A DNA stretch of 37,157 nucleotides, taken from the NCBI RefSeq assembly GCF_030696055.1, contig NZ_JAUYNP010000225.1, forward strand, positions 1-37,157, read 5' to 3'. The notes below the pieces were generated by a model. The model saw only the letters and a program-made list of their open reading frames with translations. It was not told the origin of the DNA and made no database searches. Shown in pieces: positions 11,903-20,501 of the stretch. Every line of letters begins with the position of its first letter. The first letter of the stretch is position 1. The stretch comes from Pseudomonas sp. (GTDB lineage: Bacteria > Pseudomonadota > Gammaproteobacteria > Pseudomonadales > Pseudomonadaceae). The translations under genes were made by a program, and so were the position numbers.

Positions 11903-12844
11903 ATGGCTAACGCCCATACACTTCAGTTCCAGGAGGAATTGAAGGTCGATCCCCTGCGTAGGGAAGTCGACAGGATTGACTGGGCGACCGTCGACCTGCC
12001 CGATACCTGGGCCGACCATATCGACTGGACCCATCTGCCAGATCTACGTCGTGTGCTGCGTACCCTTGCCGGGCGCGAGCGCCAGCGCGTGCGGCTGCCG
12101 GCGCAATTGCCGGGCAGCGCCTGGATCCCCAAATACGTCTTGCAGGAATTTCACAACCTGCCCAATGGCAATTACTCCAAATCCTTTAGCCGCGGTTATG
12201 CTCAGGGCTTCGACCACGCCATGCTGGGCAGCCTGAAGGCCGGGCGCAGACGGGTCGCCGAGGCTTTGAGCGGCGCGCATTGCGCGCTGGACCTGGGTTG
12301 CGGCGCCGGACGGCAGGCTGCTGCGCTGCGTGAGGTGGGGGTTGGCGAAGTCTGGGGACTCGATCCTTCGCCTTATCTGTTGCAGCACGCGGCTCGCGCT
12401 TACCCGCAGATCCAGTGGGTGCAGGGGTTGGCTGAGGATACCGGTCTGGCGGACGGGCAGTTCGATGCCGTGGCCGTGTGTTTCGTCTTCCATGAGCTTC
12501 CCCCGCATTACCTGCGCCAGGCCCTTGCCGAGCTGGCACGGATTACCAAGCCCGGCGCTCGCTTGGCGGTGCTGGAGCCATCGCCGTTGCAGTGGTCGGC
12601 CGGCTATCGCTGGCTCTGGCGCCATCATGGCTGGCGGGGCCTGTATTTTCGCGCGCTGGCCCGGCGAGCCTATGAGCCTTTCGCCGGGGCCTGGCACCAG
12701 CAGGATTTCGCCGAGCTGCTGGCCGAGGCCGGCTTCACCTTGCTGCAGGAAGACACCGGCTGTCCGTTTCGTTTCTTTTTCGCGCAGCGCACCGACGACA
12801 CTGTGGTCAATCACCCACCTCAACCGAGTATGGACAAGTCATGA
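11903..12844 (+). CDS. Class I SAM-dependent methyltransferase
   Basis: A 313-aa protein starting MANAHTLQ. The ORF track extends 33 residues further, but that extension looks like non-coding sequence, and a weak AGGA site precedes the chosen ATG. About 120 residues of unrecognised N-terminal sequence lead into a Rossmann methyltransferase fold: SAM motif I LDLGCGAGRQAAAL, acidic LDPSP, and motif IV DAVAVCFVFHELPP. The fold resembles quinone or ubiquinone-type and other small-molecule methyltransferases, but the substrate is unknown. Its TGA overlaps the start of the DUF2058 gene by ATGA. The preceding 236 bp contain no gene, only a short cccgc-gcggg hairpin near 11781. Confidence 0.8.
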   Translation: MANAHTLQFQEELKVDPLRREVDRIDWATVDLPDTWADHIDWTHLPDLRRVLRTLAGRERQRVRLPAQLPGSAWIPKYVLQEFHNLPNGNYSKSFSRGYAQGFDHAMLGSLKAGRRRVAEALSGAHCALDLGCGAGRQAAALREVGVGEVWGLDPSPYLLQHAARAYPQIQWVQGLAEDTGLADGQFDAVAVCFVFHELPPHYLRQALAELARITKPGARLAVLEPSPLQWSAGYRWLWRHHGWRGLYFRALARRAYEPFAGAWHQQDFAELLAEAGFTLLQEDTGCPFRFFFAQRTDDTVVNHPPQPSMDKS

Positions 12845-13380
12845 GCCTTTCCCTCCGCGACCAGCTGCTGAAAGCCGGCCTGGTCAATGAAAAGCAGGCC
12901 AAGCAGGCCGGTAAACAGAAGCAGAAGCAGCAGCGTCTGGAACAGAAAGGCCATATCGAGAAGGACGAGTCGCAGAAACTCGCCGCGCTTCAGGCCATGG
13001 CCGAGAAGGCGGCGCGTGACCAGGAGCTCAATCGCCAGCAGCAGGAAAAGATCGAGCAGAAGGCCCGCGCCGCTCAGGTCAAGCAGCTGATCGAGGTGTC
13101 ACGCCTGCCCAAGCTGACCACCGAGGATTACTACAACTTCGTCGACGACAAGAAGGTCAAGCGCCTGTCGGTGAACAAGCTGATGCGCGACAAGCTCAGC
13201 AGCGGCTCCCTGGCCATAGTGCGGCACGGCGGCGGTTATGAAGTGATCCCGCGCGAGGCGGCGTTGAAGATTCAGGAGCGTGACCCGCAGCGGGTGATAC
13301 TGCTCAACACCTCGACCGCAGCGCCGGATGCCGACGATCCCTACGCGGCTTATCAGGTGCCGGACGATCTGATGTGGTAG
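12841..13380 (+). CDS. DUF2058 (YaiL-type) protein
   Basis: A 179-aa highly charged soluble protein. The N-terminal half (about 5-80) is rich in Lys, Gln and Glu (KQAGKQKQKQQRLEQK) and probably forms a long helix. The C-terminal half holds the conserved VSRLPKLTTEDYYNFVDDKK region and a GSLAIVRHGGGYEVIP segment. This matches the DUF2058/YaiL family, which has been described as nucleoprotein-like, but no defined activity is known to me. It is translationally coupled to the methyltransferase (ATGA) and is followed immediately by a perfect hairpin terminator, so the two form a short operon. Confidence 0.85.
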   Translation: MSLSLRDQLLKAGLVNEKQAKQAGKQKQKQQRLEQKGHIEKDESQKLAALQAMAEKAARDQELNRQQQEKIEQKARAAQVKQLIEVSRLPKLTTEDYYNFVDDKKVKRLSVNKLMRDKLSSGSLAIVRHGGGYEVIPREAALKIQERDPQRVILLNTSTAAPDADDPYAAYQVPDDLMW

Positions 13381-13383
13381 TGG

Positions 13384-13416
13384 AGAAAGAGGCCGGGCAA
13401 TGCCCGGCCTCTTTCT
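13384..13416 (+). terminator. Strong intrinsic terminator after DUF2058 gene
   Basis: A perfect 16-bp inverted repeat, agaaagaggccgggca and its complement, separated by a single base, begins three bases after the stop. The descending arm ends in ctcttt, giving a GC stem closed by an A/T-rich base and a T-rich tail, typical of a Rho-independent terminator. Because both arms carry A and T tracts it could act in both directions, but the next gene also runs rightward. Confidence 0.9.
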
Positions 13417-13542
13417 GTCTACTTAACGGCTGATCTGTCGCGAGCACCAGGATGTCGCCTGACCCCCTGTGGTGTTGACAGCGGCGAAGGCCGCTACACT
13501 GAGAAATTGGATCCGATTGGCCGCCGACTTCTTGGAGGGGCT

Positions 13543-14289
13543 ATGCGTCACCTTGCCTGCTGCGGACTCTTGCTGCTGTGTGTCCAGGCGGGCTGGGCTG
13601 CCGAGCAGCCGGCTGTCAAGGTTTTCACGGTCGGCGTAGAGGACTATGAGAACTGGCTGCCCTATTCGGAATATAGCAACGGCCACTATGGGGGGCTGGG
13701 CAGAGCGATTCTGGATGCCTTCGCCGCGCACAAGGGCTATCGCTTTGACTATCGGGTGTATCCGTTAAAGCGCCGCGACTGGCTGTTTATGCGGGGTGAA
13801 CTGGATTTCAGCTTTCCCGACAATCCCAACTGGGTGGTCGAGTTGCGCGCGGGCCTGGATATTGCCTACGCGCCTATGCTCGATTTCATCGATGGCGTGC
13901 TGGTGTTGCCCGAACATAAGGGCAAGGGTGTCGAGCGCTTGAAGCTGCTGGGCATTCCATTGGGGTTCACGCCCTATCCCTATGCGTCTTTGATCGAGTC
14001 GGGCGCGGTGCGGGTCGAGGAGTCGCGGGACTATGACTCGCTCTACCTCAAGCTGATCAAGAAGCGGGTCGATGGGGTCTACGTCAATACCCGCATCGCC
14101 AAGTACTACTGGGCGAATATCCAGAAGAGCGAACAGGTGGTGTTCGTCTTCGATCCAGAGTTGCCTTACGCTTCGGGCAGCTGGTATCTGTCGTCGATCC
14201 GCCATCCTCGGGTGATCGAGGAGTTCGAGGTCTTTATGCGCGACAATCCGCAGCTGATTGAGCGTCTCAAACAGCAATACGGGTTTTAG
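13543..14289 (+). CDS. Periplasmic solute-binding protein, family 3-like (orphan)
   Basis: A 248-aa protein starting MRHLACC, preceded by a strong ggagggg site; the ORF-track start (TTG, 12 residues upstream) is disfavoured. A signal peptide is evident (LLLLCVQAGWAAEQP). The mature part looks like a bacterial extracellular solute-binding protein of the amino-acid (SBP_bac_3) type: VGVEDYENWLPYS near the N-terminus, then GELDFSFPDN and a second lobe with KKRVDGVYVNTRIAKYY. No permease or ATPase gene is adjacent, so it may serve a distant transporter or act as a sensor ligand-binder. The ligand is unknown. It stands alone after the preceding terminator and converges on the DUF3108 gene with no clear terminator in the 92-bp junction. 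Confidence 0.75.
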   Translation: MRHLACCGLLLLCVQAGWAAEQPAVKVFTVGVEDYENWLPYSEYSNGHYGGLGRAILDAFAAHKGYRFDYRVYPLKRRDWLFMRGELDFSFPDNPNWVVELRAGLDIAYAPMLDFIDGVLVLPEHKGKGVERLKLLGIPLGFTPYPYASLIESGAVRVEESRDYDSLYLKLIKKRVDGVYVNTRIAKYYWANIQKSEQVVFVFDPELPYASGSWYLSSIRHPRVIEEFEVFMRDNPQLIERLKQQYGF

Positions 14290-14381
14290 TGCGGCCTGAT
14301 CTGTACCTGCGCTCGCCCTACCCTGAGGTCGAGGCTGCGCTGCGCCAAGGCCTGGTTGTCCGGTCTGTTTGGCTGGGTCGT

Positions 14382-15098
14382 TTACTCGGTTAGGCCCAAC
14401 ACGGTTTTGCCGTCCACAGTGCCGTTTTTAAGCATGATCTGGTATTCCTTGCCGTCCTTTTCCACCTGGTGCAGGCGCACCAGCAGGTAGTTCCAGTCCT
14501 TGGCGAACCAGAGCACGGTCTTGCGGTTGCTCTGGGTCGGGTCGCGCACGCGTTCGACCTTGATCGCATCGACCGAGCCCACTTCGGTGCTCACCACTTC
14601 TTCGCCCAGCACACGGAAGTCGTAGGTTTCGATATCGTCGCCGTCGACCACCTGGTAGCTCATGCTTTTCTTGCCGGCGGCCACATCGTATTGCAGGGCC
14701 AACTGGTAGGTCGACTTGTCCAGTAGGCCGCGGTTCAGCGGCAGGCGTACCGCTGTGCCGCGGTCGTTGCCCAGCACCTGCTTGGCGTTCCAGTCGAAGT
14801 CCTGTTCGACCTTCTTGCTCTTGCCCAGGCCGCTGCGCTCGTACAGGTAGGTTTGCGGCAGGAGGGCGGCGTTCTCGACGCGCAGGGTGCTTTGCTCACT
14901 CAGGCTGGCGACCAGCATGGAGGCTTGAAAGCTGAGTTTCCACAGGCCGTTATCGACCGCTTCCAGGCTGCGCGAAGCGGTGCCGCTGACCGGCAGTTGC
15001 TTCCAGTCGGCGGTGTAGCTGGCGGAGAAAGGTTTCAACTCGGCCGCCAAGGCGGGCAGGCTGAACAAGGCGAGGGCGAAGAGTAAGGCGCGACGCAT
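14382..15098 (-). CDS. DUF3108 periplasmic protein
   Basis: A 238-aa protein with a signal peptide (LFALALFSLPALAAELKPF) and then the start of a DUF3108 domain, SASYTADWKQLPVSGTA. Alternating beta-strand patterns run throughout (FSASYTADWK, YEFRVLGEEV-like segments, VLWFAKDWNYLLVRL), suggesting a beta-rich envelope protein. The biochemical role is unknown. The ATG has a GGAGA site (accaggagacacc). It begins 20 bp after the purN stop on the same strand, so it is probably the third gene of a purM-purN-DUF3108 transcript; as I recall this order is conserved in Pseudomonas. Confidence 0.85.
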   Translation of the reverse strand: MRRALLFALALFSLPALAAELKPFSASYTADWKQLPVSGTASRSLEAVDNGLWKLSFQASMLVASLSEQSTLRVENAALLPQTYLYERSGLGKSKKVEQDFDWNAKQVLGNDRGTAVRLPLNRGLLDKSTYQLALQYDVAAGKKSMSYQVVDGDDIETYDFRVLGEEVVSTEVGSVDAIKVERVRDPTQSNRKTVLWFAKDWNYLLVRLHQVEKDGKEYQIMLKNGTVDGKTVLGLTE

Positions 15099-15118
15099 GG
15101 TGTCTCCTGGTTTCGAAT

Positions 15119-15781
15119 CTAGTTTCGAATGATCTGACCGCTACTGGGTAAGGCTTGCTCATCCAGCATTGCCCCTTGTGCGTCAAGGCGCAAACGACCT
15201 TCGGCAAACCAGCGCACGGCCAGCGGGTAGATCCGGTGTTCCTGCTGGTGCACCCGTTGCGCCAGGCTGGTCGGCGAATCATCCGACTGTACCGGTATGA
15301 CTGCCTGTACGACCAGGGGGCCGCCATCCAGTTCCTCGGTAACGAAGTGCACGCTGCAGCCATGCTCGTGGTCGCCGGCTTCCAACGCCCGCTGGTGGGT
15401 GTGCAGGCCCTTGTATTTGGGCAGCAGCGAGGGGTGGATATTCAGCAGGCGGCCGGCGTAATGGCGGACGAAGGCTGGGCTGAGGATGCGCATAAAACCG
15501 GCCAGTACCACCAACTGCGGATTGAAGGCATCGATGGCCTCGACCAGCGCCGCATCGAAGGCTTCGCGGCCGTCGAACTGCTTGTGGTCGAGCACCTGGG
15601 TGGCGATACCGGCATCCTGTGCGCGCTCCAGGCCATAGGCATCGGCGCGGTTAGAAATCACCGCGCCGATGCGGGCCGGGCTGCTCTTGGAGGAGTCAGC
15701 ACCGGCCTGGATGTCGTCGATCAGCGCCTGCAGGTTGCTGCCGGAGCCGGAGATCAGCACCACTACAGTGCAGTCGGCCAT
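15119..15781 (-). CDS. purN: Phosphoribosylglycinamide formyltransferase 1
   Basis: A 220-aa GAR transformylase for step 3 of de novo purine synthesis, using 10-formyl-tetrahydrofolate. The glycine-rich phosphate site is ISGSGSNLQAL. The catalytic Asn114 and His116 lie in LLNIHPSLLPKYKG. The conserved Asp152 lies in TEELDGGPLV. All are present and the length is normal. Its ATG shares one base with the purM stop (TAATG), so the two are translationally coupled as in E. coli purMN. Confidence 0.97.
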   Translation of the reverse strand: MADCTVVVLISGSGSNLQALIDDIQAGADSSKSSPARIGAVISNRADAYGLERAQDAGIATQVLDHKQFDGREAFDAALVEAIDAFNPQLVVLAGFMRILSPAFVRHYAGRLLNIHPSLLPKYKGLHTHQRALEAGDHEHGCSVHFVTEELDGGPLVVQAVIPVQSDDSPTSLAQRVHQQEHRIYPLAVRWFAEGRLRLDAQGAMLDEQALPSSGQIIRN

Positions 15782-16839
15782 TAGTGCTGTTTCAGGTTGT
15801 TCAGCACGACCTGGGCAGCGCCCTCGGCGGCTTCGCCGATCTGGCCGATGACCCAGGGCTGTTCGCCGGCTGCGGTCAATGTTTGCAGGGCGACTTCGAC
15901 CTGCTCCTGAGCCACGCAGATGACCATGCCGACGCCGCAGTTGAGTACGCGGTGCATCTCGTGCTCATCCACGTTGCCTTGTTCCTGCAGCCAGTCGAAT
16001 ACCGCCGGACGCTTCCAGCTGGCCACGTCGACCAGCGCCTGGGCGCCTTTAGGCAGTACACGCGGGATATTGTCGAGCAAGCCGCCACCGGTGATGTGGG
16101 CCATGGCCTTGACCGCGCCTGTGTCCTTGATCAGCTGGAGCAGCGGCTTGACGTAGATGCGCGTTGGCGCCATCAGCAGGTCGGCCAACGGCTTGCCGTC
16201 GACCTGAGTGGTTTCGATCTTGGTGCCGCTGACTTCGATGATCTTGCGGATCAGCGAGTAGCCGTTGGAGTGCGGGCCGGAGGACGGCAGGGCGATCAGC
16301 GCGTCGCCGGTGGCGACCTTGGAACCGTCGATGATCTCGGCCTTTTCCACCACGCCGACGCAGAAGCCGGCCAGGTCGTAGTCTTCGCCTTCGTACATGC
16401 CCGGCATCTCCGCGGTTTCACCGCCGACCAGGGAGCAGCCAGCCAGTTCGCAACCGGCGCCGATGCCGGTCACCACGGTGGCGGCCACGTCGACGTTGAG
16501 CTTGCCGGTGGCGTAGTAGTCGAGGAAGAACAGCGGCTCGGCGCCGCACACCACTAGGTCGTTGACGCACATGGCGACCAGATCCTGGCCGATGCTGTCG
16601 TGTTTGTTCAGGTTCAGTGCCAGGCGCAGCTTGGTGCCCACGCCGTCGGTGCCGGACACCAGCACCGGTTGTTTGTAGCCAGCCGGGATCTCGCACAGCG
16701 CGCCAAAGCCGCCCAGCCCACCCATGACTTCCGGACGCGCGGTGCGCTTGGCCACGCCTTTGATGCGTTCGACCAGGGCTTCGCCCGCGTCGATATCTAC
16801 ACCTGCGTCCTTGTAGCTGATGGAGGGTTGCTTGCTCAT
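15781..16839 (-). CDS. purM: Phosphoribosylformylglycinamidine cyclo-ligase (AIR synthetase)
   Basis: A 352-aa ATP-dependent enzyme closing the imidazole ring in purine synthesis. Typical motifs are [16 protein letters not shown] at the N-terminus, [12 protein letters not shown], the [24 protein letters not shown] block, [13 protein letters not shown] and [15 protein letters not shown]. The length is normal. It leads a leftward purM-purN transcript and diverges from the DUF2066 gene over 210 bp. A TAAAAT box lies about 70 bp upstream. Confidence 0.97.
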   Translation of the reverse strand: MSKQPSISYKDAGVDIDAGEALVERIKGVAKRTARPEVMGGLGGFGALCEIPAGYKQPVLVSGTDGVGTKLRLALNLNKHDSIGQDLVAMCVNDLVVCGAEPLFFLDYYATGKLNVDVAATVVTGIGAGCELAGCSLVGGETAEMPGMYEGEDYDLAGFCVGVVEKAEIIDGSKVATGDALIALPSSGPHSNGYSLIRKIIEVSGTKIETTQVDGKPLADLLMAPTRIYVKPLLQLIKDTGAVKAMAHITGGGLLDNIPRVLPKGAQALVDVASWKRPAVFDWLQEQGNVDEHEMHRVLNCGVGMVICVAQEQVEVALQTLTAAGEQPWVIGQIGEAAEGAAQVVLNNLKQH

Positions 16840-16909
16840 AGATCCAGGCCTTTAAGGGGAAATTCGGATAGGCACCGGCGCTTGTGGCGGCGGTCTGCGA
16901 AGGCGCGCG

Positions 16910-16915
16910 ATTTTA
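16910..16915 (-). promoter_or_regulatory. Candidate -10 box for purM
   Basis: On the minus strand the sequence cctgaTAAAATcgcgcg lies about 70 bases upstream of the purM start and matches a sigma-70 -10 box at five of six positions. The region 17 bases further upstream does not hold a good -35 hexamer, so the assignment is tentative. No recognisable PurR operator is visible. Confidence 0.35.
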
Positions 16916-17049
16916 TCAGGCTTGCCGGGCAGCGGCCACCCGGGCGGCGCGATGGTTGCGGGCAGGAAGGCGGCTGTTTAAGGTATAAGCCTTTGCGCGC
17001 GGCCTGCCAGACTGTTGTGCGCCACTTTCCGTCTGTCGAGAATCCCTCC

Positions 17050-18099
17050 ATGCGTTTGACCGCTTGCCTGCTTCTTGCCTGTTTGCCGCTGATCAGCCTG
17101 CCGAGCCTGGCAGCAACTGTGAGTGATCTGTACCAAGTGCGCGAGCCGGTCGCCAGCCAGCAACCGGATGAGCGGGCTGCCGCGCTAGGGCGAGCCCTGG
17201 ATACCCTGGTGCTGCGCTTGACCGGCGACGCGAATGCCGCACAAAGCCCGGCGCTGGCGGCCCTGCGCAAGGACCCGCAGCAGATCGTCAGCCAGTATGG
17301 TTATGAGGGCGACAAGCTGCTGGTGGATTTCGACCCCTCCAGCACCGAGCGCAGCCTGCGCCAGGCCGGGTTGTCGCTGTGGGGGGCTAATCGCCCGGCC
17401 ATCCTCACCTGGTGGTTGAACGATGCCAGCGCGGGCAGCAGCCTGATCGGCGATGGCCAGGAAGCTGCGCAAGTCCTCGGGCTGGCCGCCCAGCACCGGG
17501 GTTTGCCCGTGCGTTTGCCCTTGGCGGATCTCGACGAACAGCTGCTGGCGACGCCGGAAGCGCTTGCAGCCAATGACCCCGCGGCCCTGCGTACGGCATC
17601 GGAGCGCTATGCCGCCGATGCGCTGCTGGCGGTGCTGGCCCGGGAGGACAATGGCCAATGGCAAGCGCAGTGGCGCCTGTGGTTGGGCGATGAGCGCGAG
17701 CAGGGCAAGGTGCAGGGTGCCGATCAGGCGGCCTTGGCCGACGCTGTTCTGCTCGCCGTCAGCCAGCGCCTGGCGCCACGCTTTATCGTCGCACCGGGCG
17801 CCGCCAACAGCCTGACCATCGAGGTGCAGGGTGTCGATCTGGCGCGTTATGCCGAGCTGCAGCGAATTCTCGAGCCCTTTGCCGCGCAGTTGCGCAAGGT
17901 GCAGGGCGATACCCTGACCTTCCAGGTGACCGCCAACGTCGAGCAGTTGCGCGCGCAACTGGCTCTGGCGCGACTGCAGGAAGTCAGCGCCGAGGCCCCG
18001 CCGCTCGATGCCAGCCAGCCGGCGCAGACGCCAACCGCTGGCGCCGAGCCCGCCCCGCAGATTGTGCCGCGCGCCGATGTGCTGCGGTTTCGCTGGTAG
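17050..18099 (+). CDS. DUF2066 protein (exported)
   Basis: A 349-aa protein starting MRLTACLL with a signal peptide (LLACLPLISLPSLAATV). The ORF track begins 150 residues upstream inside purM antisense sequence, which is rejected. The mature protein fits the DUF2066 family: YQVREPVASQQPDERAAALG, then LVDFDPSSTERSLRQAGLSLWG and RPAILTWWL. The family function is unknown. The C-terminus ends in a Pro/Ala-rich stretch and FRW. It is the first gene of a rightward group with a CDP-alcohol phosphatidyltransferase, a PerM-type permease and hda. A TATAAG hexamer at about 16984 could be a -10, but a matching -35 is not evident. Confidence 0.85.
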   Translation: MRLTACLLLACLPLISLPSLAATVSDLYQVREPVASQQPDERAAALGRALDTLVLRLTGDANAAQSPALAALRKDPQQIVSQYGYEGDKLLVDFDPSSTERSLRQAGLSLWGANRPAILTWWLNDASAGSSLIGDGQEAAQVLGLAAQHRGLPVRLPLADLDEQLLATPEALAANDPAALRTASERYAADALLAVLAREDNGQWQAQWRLWLGDEREQGKVQGADQAALADAVLLAVSQRLAPRFIVAPGAANSLTIEVQGVDLARYAELQRILEPFAAQLRKVQGDTLTFQVTANVEQLRAQLALARLQEVSAEAPPLDASQPAQTPTAGAEPAPQIVPRADVLRFRW

Positions 18100-18145
18100 T
18101 CGGCGTAGACTGCCGGCATAGCGGAACGCCTTGCCAAGGACTGCC

Positions 18146-18694
18146 ATGCCTCATCTGCCCAATCTGTTGACTGTGCTGCGCCTGGTGCTGATAGTGCCGA
18201 TCGCCCTGCTGCTGTTGGCCGAACGGCATGGCCAGGCGCTGGTGCTGTTCGTCGTGGCCGGCCTCTCCGATGCGCTGGATGGTTTTCTCGCCCGGCATTA
18301 TGGCTGGACCAGCAGGCTCGGCTCGATCCTCGACCCCATCGCCGACAAGCTGCTGTTGAGCATCAGCTATATCTGCCTGGCGGTAACCCTGGTGCTGCCC
18401 TGGTGGCTGGCCGTCGTGGTGATTCTTCGCGATGCCCTGATCGTCGGCGGCGCCAGTCTCTACCGGGCGTTGGCCGGCCCGTTCGATTTCAGCCCGAGTT
18501 GGCTGGGCAAGTTGTCCACCCTGTTGCAACTGGTGCTGATCACCGCCGTGCTGCTGGAGCTGAGCGTGCTGCCGGCCTTCGCCGAGCTGCGTTGGCCGCT
18601 GATCGCCTTGGTGCTGCTGACCAGCTTGGTCAGTGGTGCCCACTATATCTGGGTCTGGACCCGTAAATTCCGTTCCACAAGGATGAAAGCATGA
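18146..18694 (+). CDS. CDP-alcohol phosphatidyltransferase family protein
   Basis: A 182-aa integral membrane enzyme that transfers a phosphatidyl group from CDP-diacylglycerol (or related) to an alcohol. The catalytic signature is complete: Asp42, Asp45-Gly46, Ala49-Arg50, Gly59, Asp63 and Asp67 in SDALDGFLARHYG and GSILDPIADK. Several hydrophobic helices surround it. It resembles PgsA-like enzymes; Pseudomonas normally has pgsA elsewhere, so this may be a paralogue with a different alcohol substrate. MPHLPN is chosen as the start because AAGGA precedes it with good spacing. The TGA overlaps the next ATG (ATGA). Confidence 0.85.
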   Translation: MPHLPNLLTVLRLVLIVPIALLLLAERHGQALVLFVVAGLSDALDGFLARHYGWTSRLGSILDPIADKLLLSISYICLAVTLVLPWWLAVVVILRDALIVGGASLYRALAGPFDFSPSWLGKLSTLLQLVLITAVLLELSVLPAFAELRWPLIALVLLTSLVSGAHYIWVWTRKFRSTRMKA

Positions 18695-19782
18695 TCGATT
18701 CACATCGCTGGCTATGGATAGCGGGGCTGTTGCTGCTCGGCTGGTTGCTGTACCTGCTGCAGCCGATTCTTGCGCCTTTCCTGATCGGTGTGTTGCTGGC
18801 CTATATGGGCGACCCGCTGGTCGATCGCTTGGAGCGCTGGAAGCTATCGCGCACCTGGGGTGTGGTGGCGGTGTTCGCGCTGATCAGCCTGGTCCTGGCA
18901 ATTCTGCTGTTGGTGCTGGTGCCCATGCTGGGCAAACAGTTGCTGCGTCTGTACGAGCTGGCCCCGGCCATGCTCGATTGGCTGCAGGATCAGGCGCTGC
19001 CCTGGATACAGCTGAAGCTCGGCCTGGCCGAGGGCTTCTGGCGTTTCGATCAGCTCAAGGCGGCCCTCTCCGGGCAATTGGGCAAAACCACCGATATGGT
19101 CGGCATGCTGCTGTCCCAGGCCACGGCTTCGGGGCTGGCGTTGCTGGGCTGGCTGGCCAACCTGCTGTTGATCCCGGTGGTGAGCTTTTACCTGATGCGC
19201 GATTGGGATCTGATGCTCGCCAAGCTGCGCAACCTGCTGCCGCGTGGCCGTGAAGGGCGGGTGGTGCAGCTGTTCGGGGAGTGTCATGAGGTGCTGGGCG
19301 CTTTCCTGCGCGGCCAGTTGCTGGTGATGCTGGCGCTCGGCGTGCTGTATGCCAGCGGCCTGATGTTGCTTGGCCTGGAGTTGGGCCTGTTGATCGGGGT
19401 GCTGGCTGGTTTGGCCAGCATAGTGCCCTACTTGGGCGTGGTGGTCGGCATAGGCGCGGCAATCACAGCCGGGCTGTTCCAGTTCGGCGTGGATTTCTAC
19501 CCGCTGCTGGGGATCGCCGCGGTGTTTATGGTCGGCCAGCTGCTCGAAGGCATGCTGCTGACCCCGCTGTTGGTGGGCGACCGCATCGGTCTGCATCCGG
19601 TGGCGGTGATCTTCGCCATCATGGCCGGCGGCCAGCTGTTTGGCTTTACCGGCATCCTCTTGGCGCTGCCGGTGGCCGCGGTGATCATGGTGCTAGTGCG
19701 TCATCTGCATGATTTCTATAAACTTTCCGATCTTTATGGTGAGCCCCCTAGCGATTCCGACGAGCCGCCCAGCCCTGCATGA
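18691..19782 (+). CDS. PerM / AI-2E transporter family membrane protein
   Basis: A 363-aa polytopic protein of the AI-2E transporter/PerM family. Two or three N-terminal helices (WLWIAGLLLLGWLLYLL, FLIGVLLAYMGDPLV, VVAVFALISLVLAILLLVLVP) are followed by an amphipathic middle part and a second helix cluster. The conserved C-terminal region contains GLASIVPYLGVVVG and LLTPLLVGDRIGLHPVAVIFA, both typical of the family. The substrate is not established. It overlaps both neighbours by ATGA, tying it to the phosphatidyltransferase upstream and hda downstream; perM-hda linkage is common in gammaproteobacteria. Confidence 0.9.
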   Translation: MIDSHRWLWIAGLLLLGWLLYLLQPILAPFLIGVLLAYMGDPLVDRLERWKLSRTWGVVAVFALISLVLAILLLVLVPMLGKQLLRLYELAPAMLDWLQDQALPWIQLKLGLAEGFWRFDQLKAALSGQLGKTTDMVGMLLSQATASGLALLGWLANLLLIPVVSFYLMRDWDLMLAKLRNLLPRGREGRVVQLFGECHEVLGAFLRGQLLVMLALGVLYASGLMLLGLELGLLIGVLAGLASIVPYLGVVVGIGAAITAGLFQFGVDFYPLLGIAAVFMVGQLLEGMLLTPLLVGDRIGLHPVAVIFAIMAGGQLFGFTGILLALPVAAVIMVLVRHLHDFYKLSDLYGEPPSDSDEPPSPA

Positions 19783-20483
19783 CACCCATTCAACTGCCTT
19801 TAGGCGTGCGTCTGCGTGATGACGCCACCTTCGCCAACTACTACCCCGGAGCCAACGCTGCGGCGCTGGGCTATGTCGAGCGCCTGTGCGAGGCGGATGC
19901 CGGCTGGACGGAAAGCCTGATCTACCTGTGGGGTGGCGAGGGCGTGGGCCGTAGCCACCTGCTGCAAGCCGCCTGCCTGCGTTTCGAGCAGCGCGGCGAA
20001 CCGGCGGTGTACCTGCCACTGGCCGAGGTGGTCGAATACGGCCCCGAACTGCTGGATAACCTGGAGCAGTGCGAGCTGGTCTGCCTGGATGATCTGGATG
20101 CGGTGGCCGGGCGCAGTGACTGGGAAGAGGCGCTGTTCCACCTGTTTAACCGCTTGCGGGATTCGGGGCGACGTCTGCTACTGGCCGCCAGCACCTCGCC
20201 GCGCGAGCTGCCAGTCAAGCTGGCGGACCTGCAATCGCGCCTGACCCTGGCGCTGGTGTTCCAGCTGCAATCGCTGTCGGATGAAGACAAGCTACGCGCC
20301 CTGCAACTACGCGCCTCGCGCCGCGGCCTGCATCTGAGCGATGAGGTCGGGCGCTTTATCCTGACCCGTGGCGAGCGCAGCATGAGCGCGCTATTCGAAT
20401 TGCTCGAACGCCTGGATCAGGCCTCCCTGCAGGCCCAGCGCAAGCTGACCATCCCCTTTCTAAAAGCCACCTTGGGCTGGTAG
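19779..20483 (+). CDS. hda: DnaA regulatory inactivator Hda
   Basis: A 234-aa AAA+ protein related to DnaA domain III. With the DNA-loaded beta clamp it stimulates ATP hydrolysis by DnaA after initiation (RIDA). The N-terminal QLPLGV is the expected clamp-binding motif. The Walker A-like loop GGEGVGRSHLL has Arg in place of Lys, as I recall for E. coli Hda. Walker B is LVCLDDLDAV, and the sensor region is LLAASTSPREL. The length equals E. coli Hda. It ends a four-gene rightward operon-like group and is followed by repeat A3 at a convergent junction. Confidence 0.93.
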   Translation: MTPIQLPLGVRLRDDATFANYYPGANAAALGYVERLCEADAGWTESLIYLWGGEGVGRSHLLQAACLRFEQRGEPAVYLPLAEVVEYGPELLDNLEQCELVCLDDLDAVAGRSDWEEALFHLFNRLRDSGRRLLLAASTSPRELPVKLADLQSRLTLALVFQLQSLSDEDKLRALQLRASRRGLHLSDEVGRFILTRGERSMSALFELLERLDQASLQAQRKLTIPFLKATLGW

Positions 20484-20501
20484 TCCGGTTGTAAGCACAG
20501 G

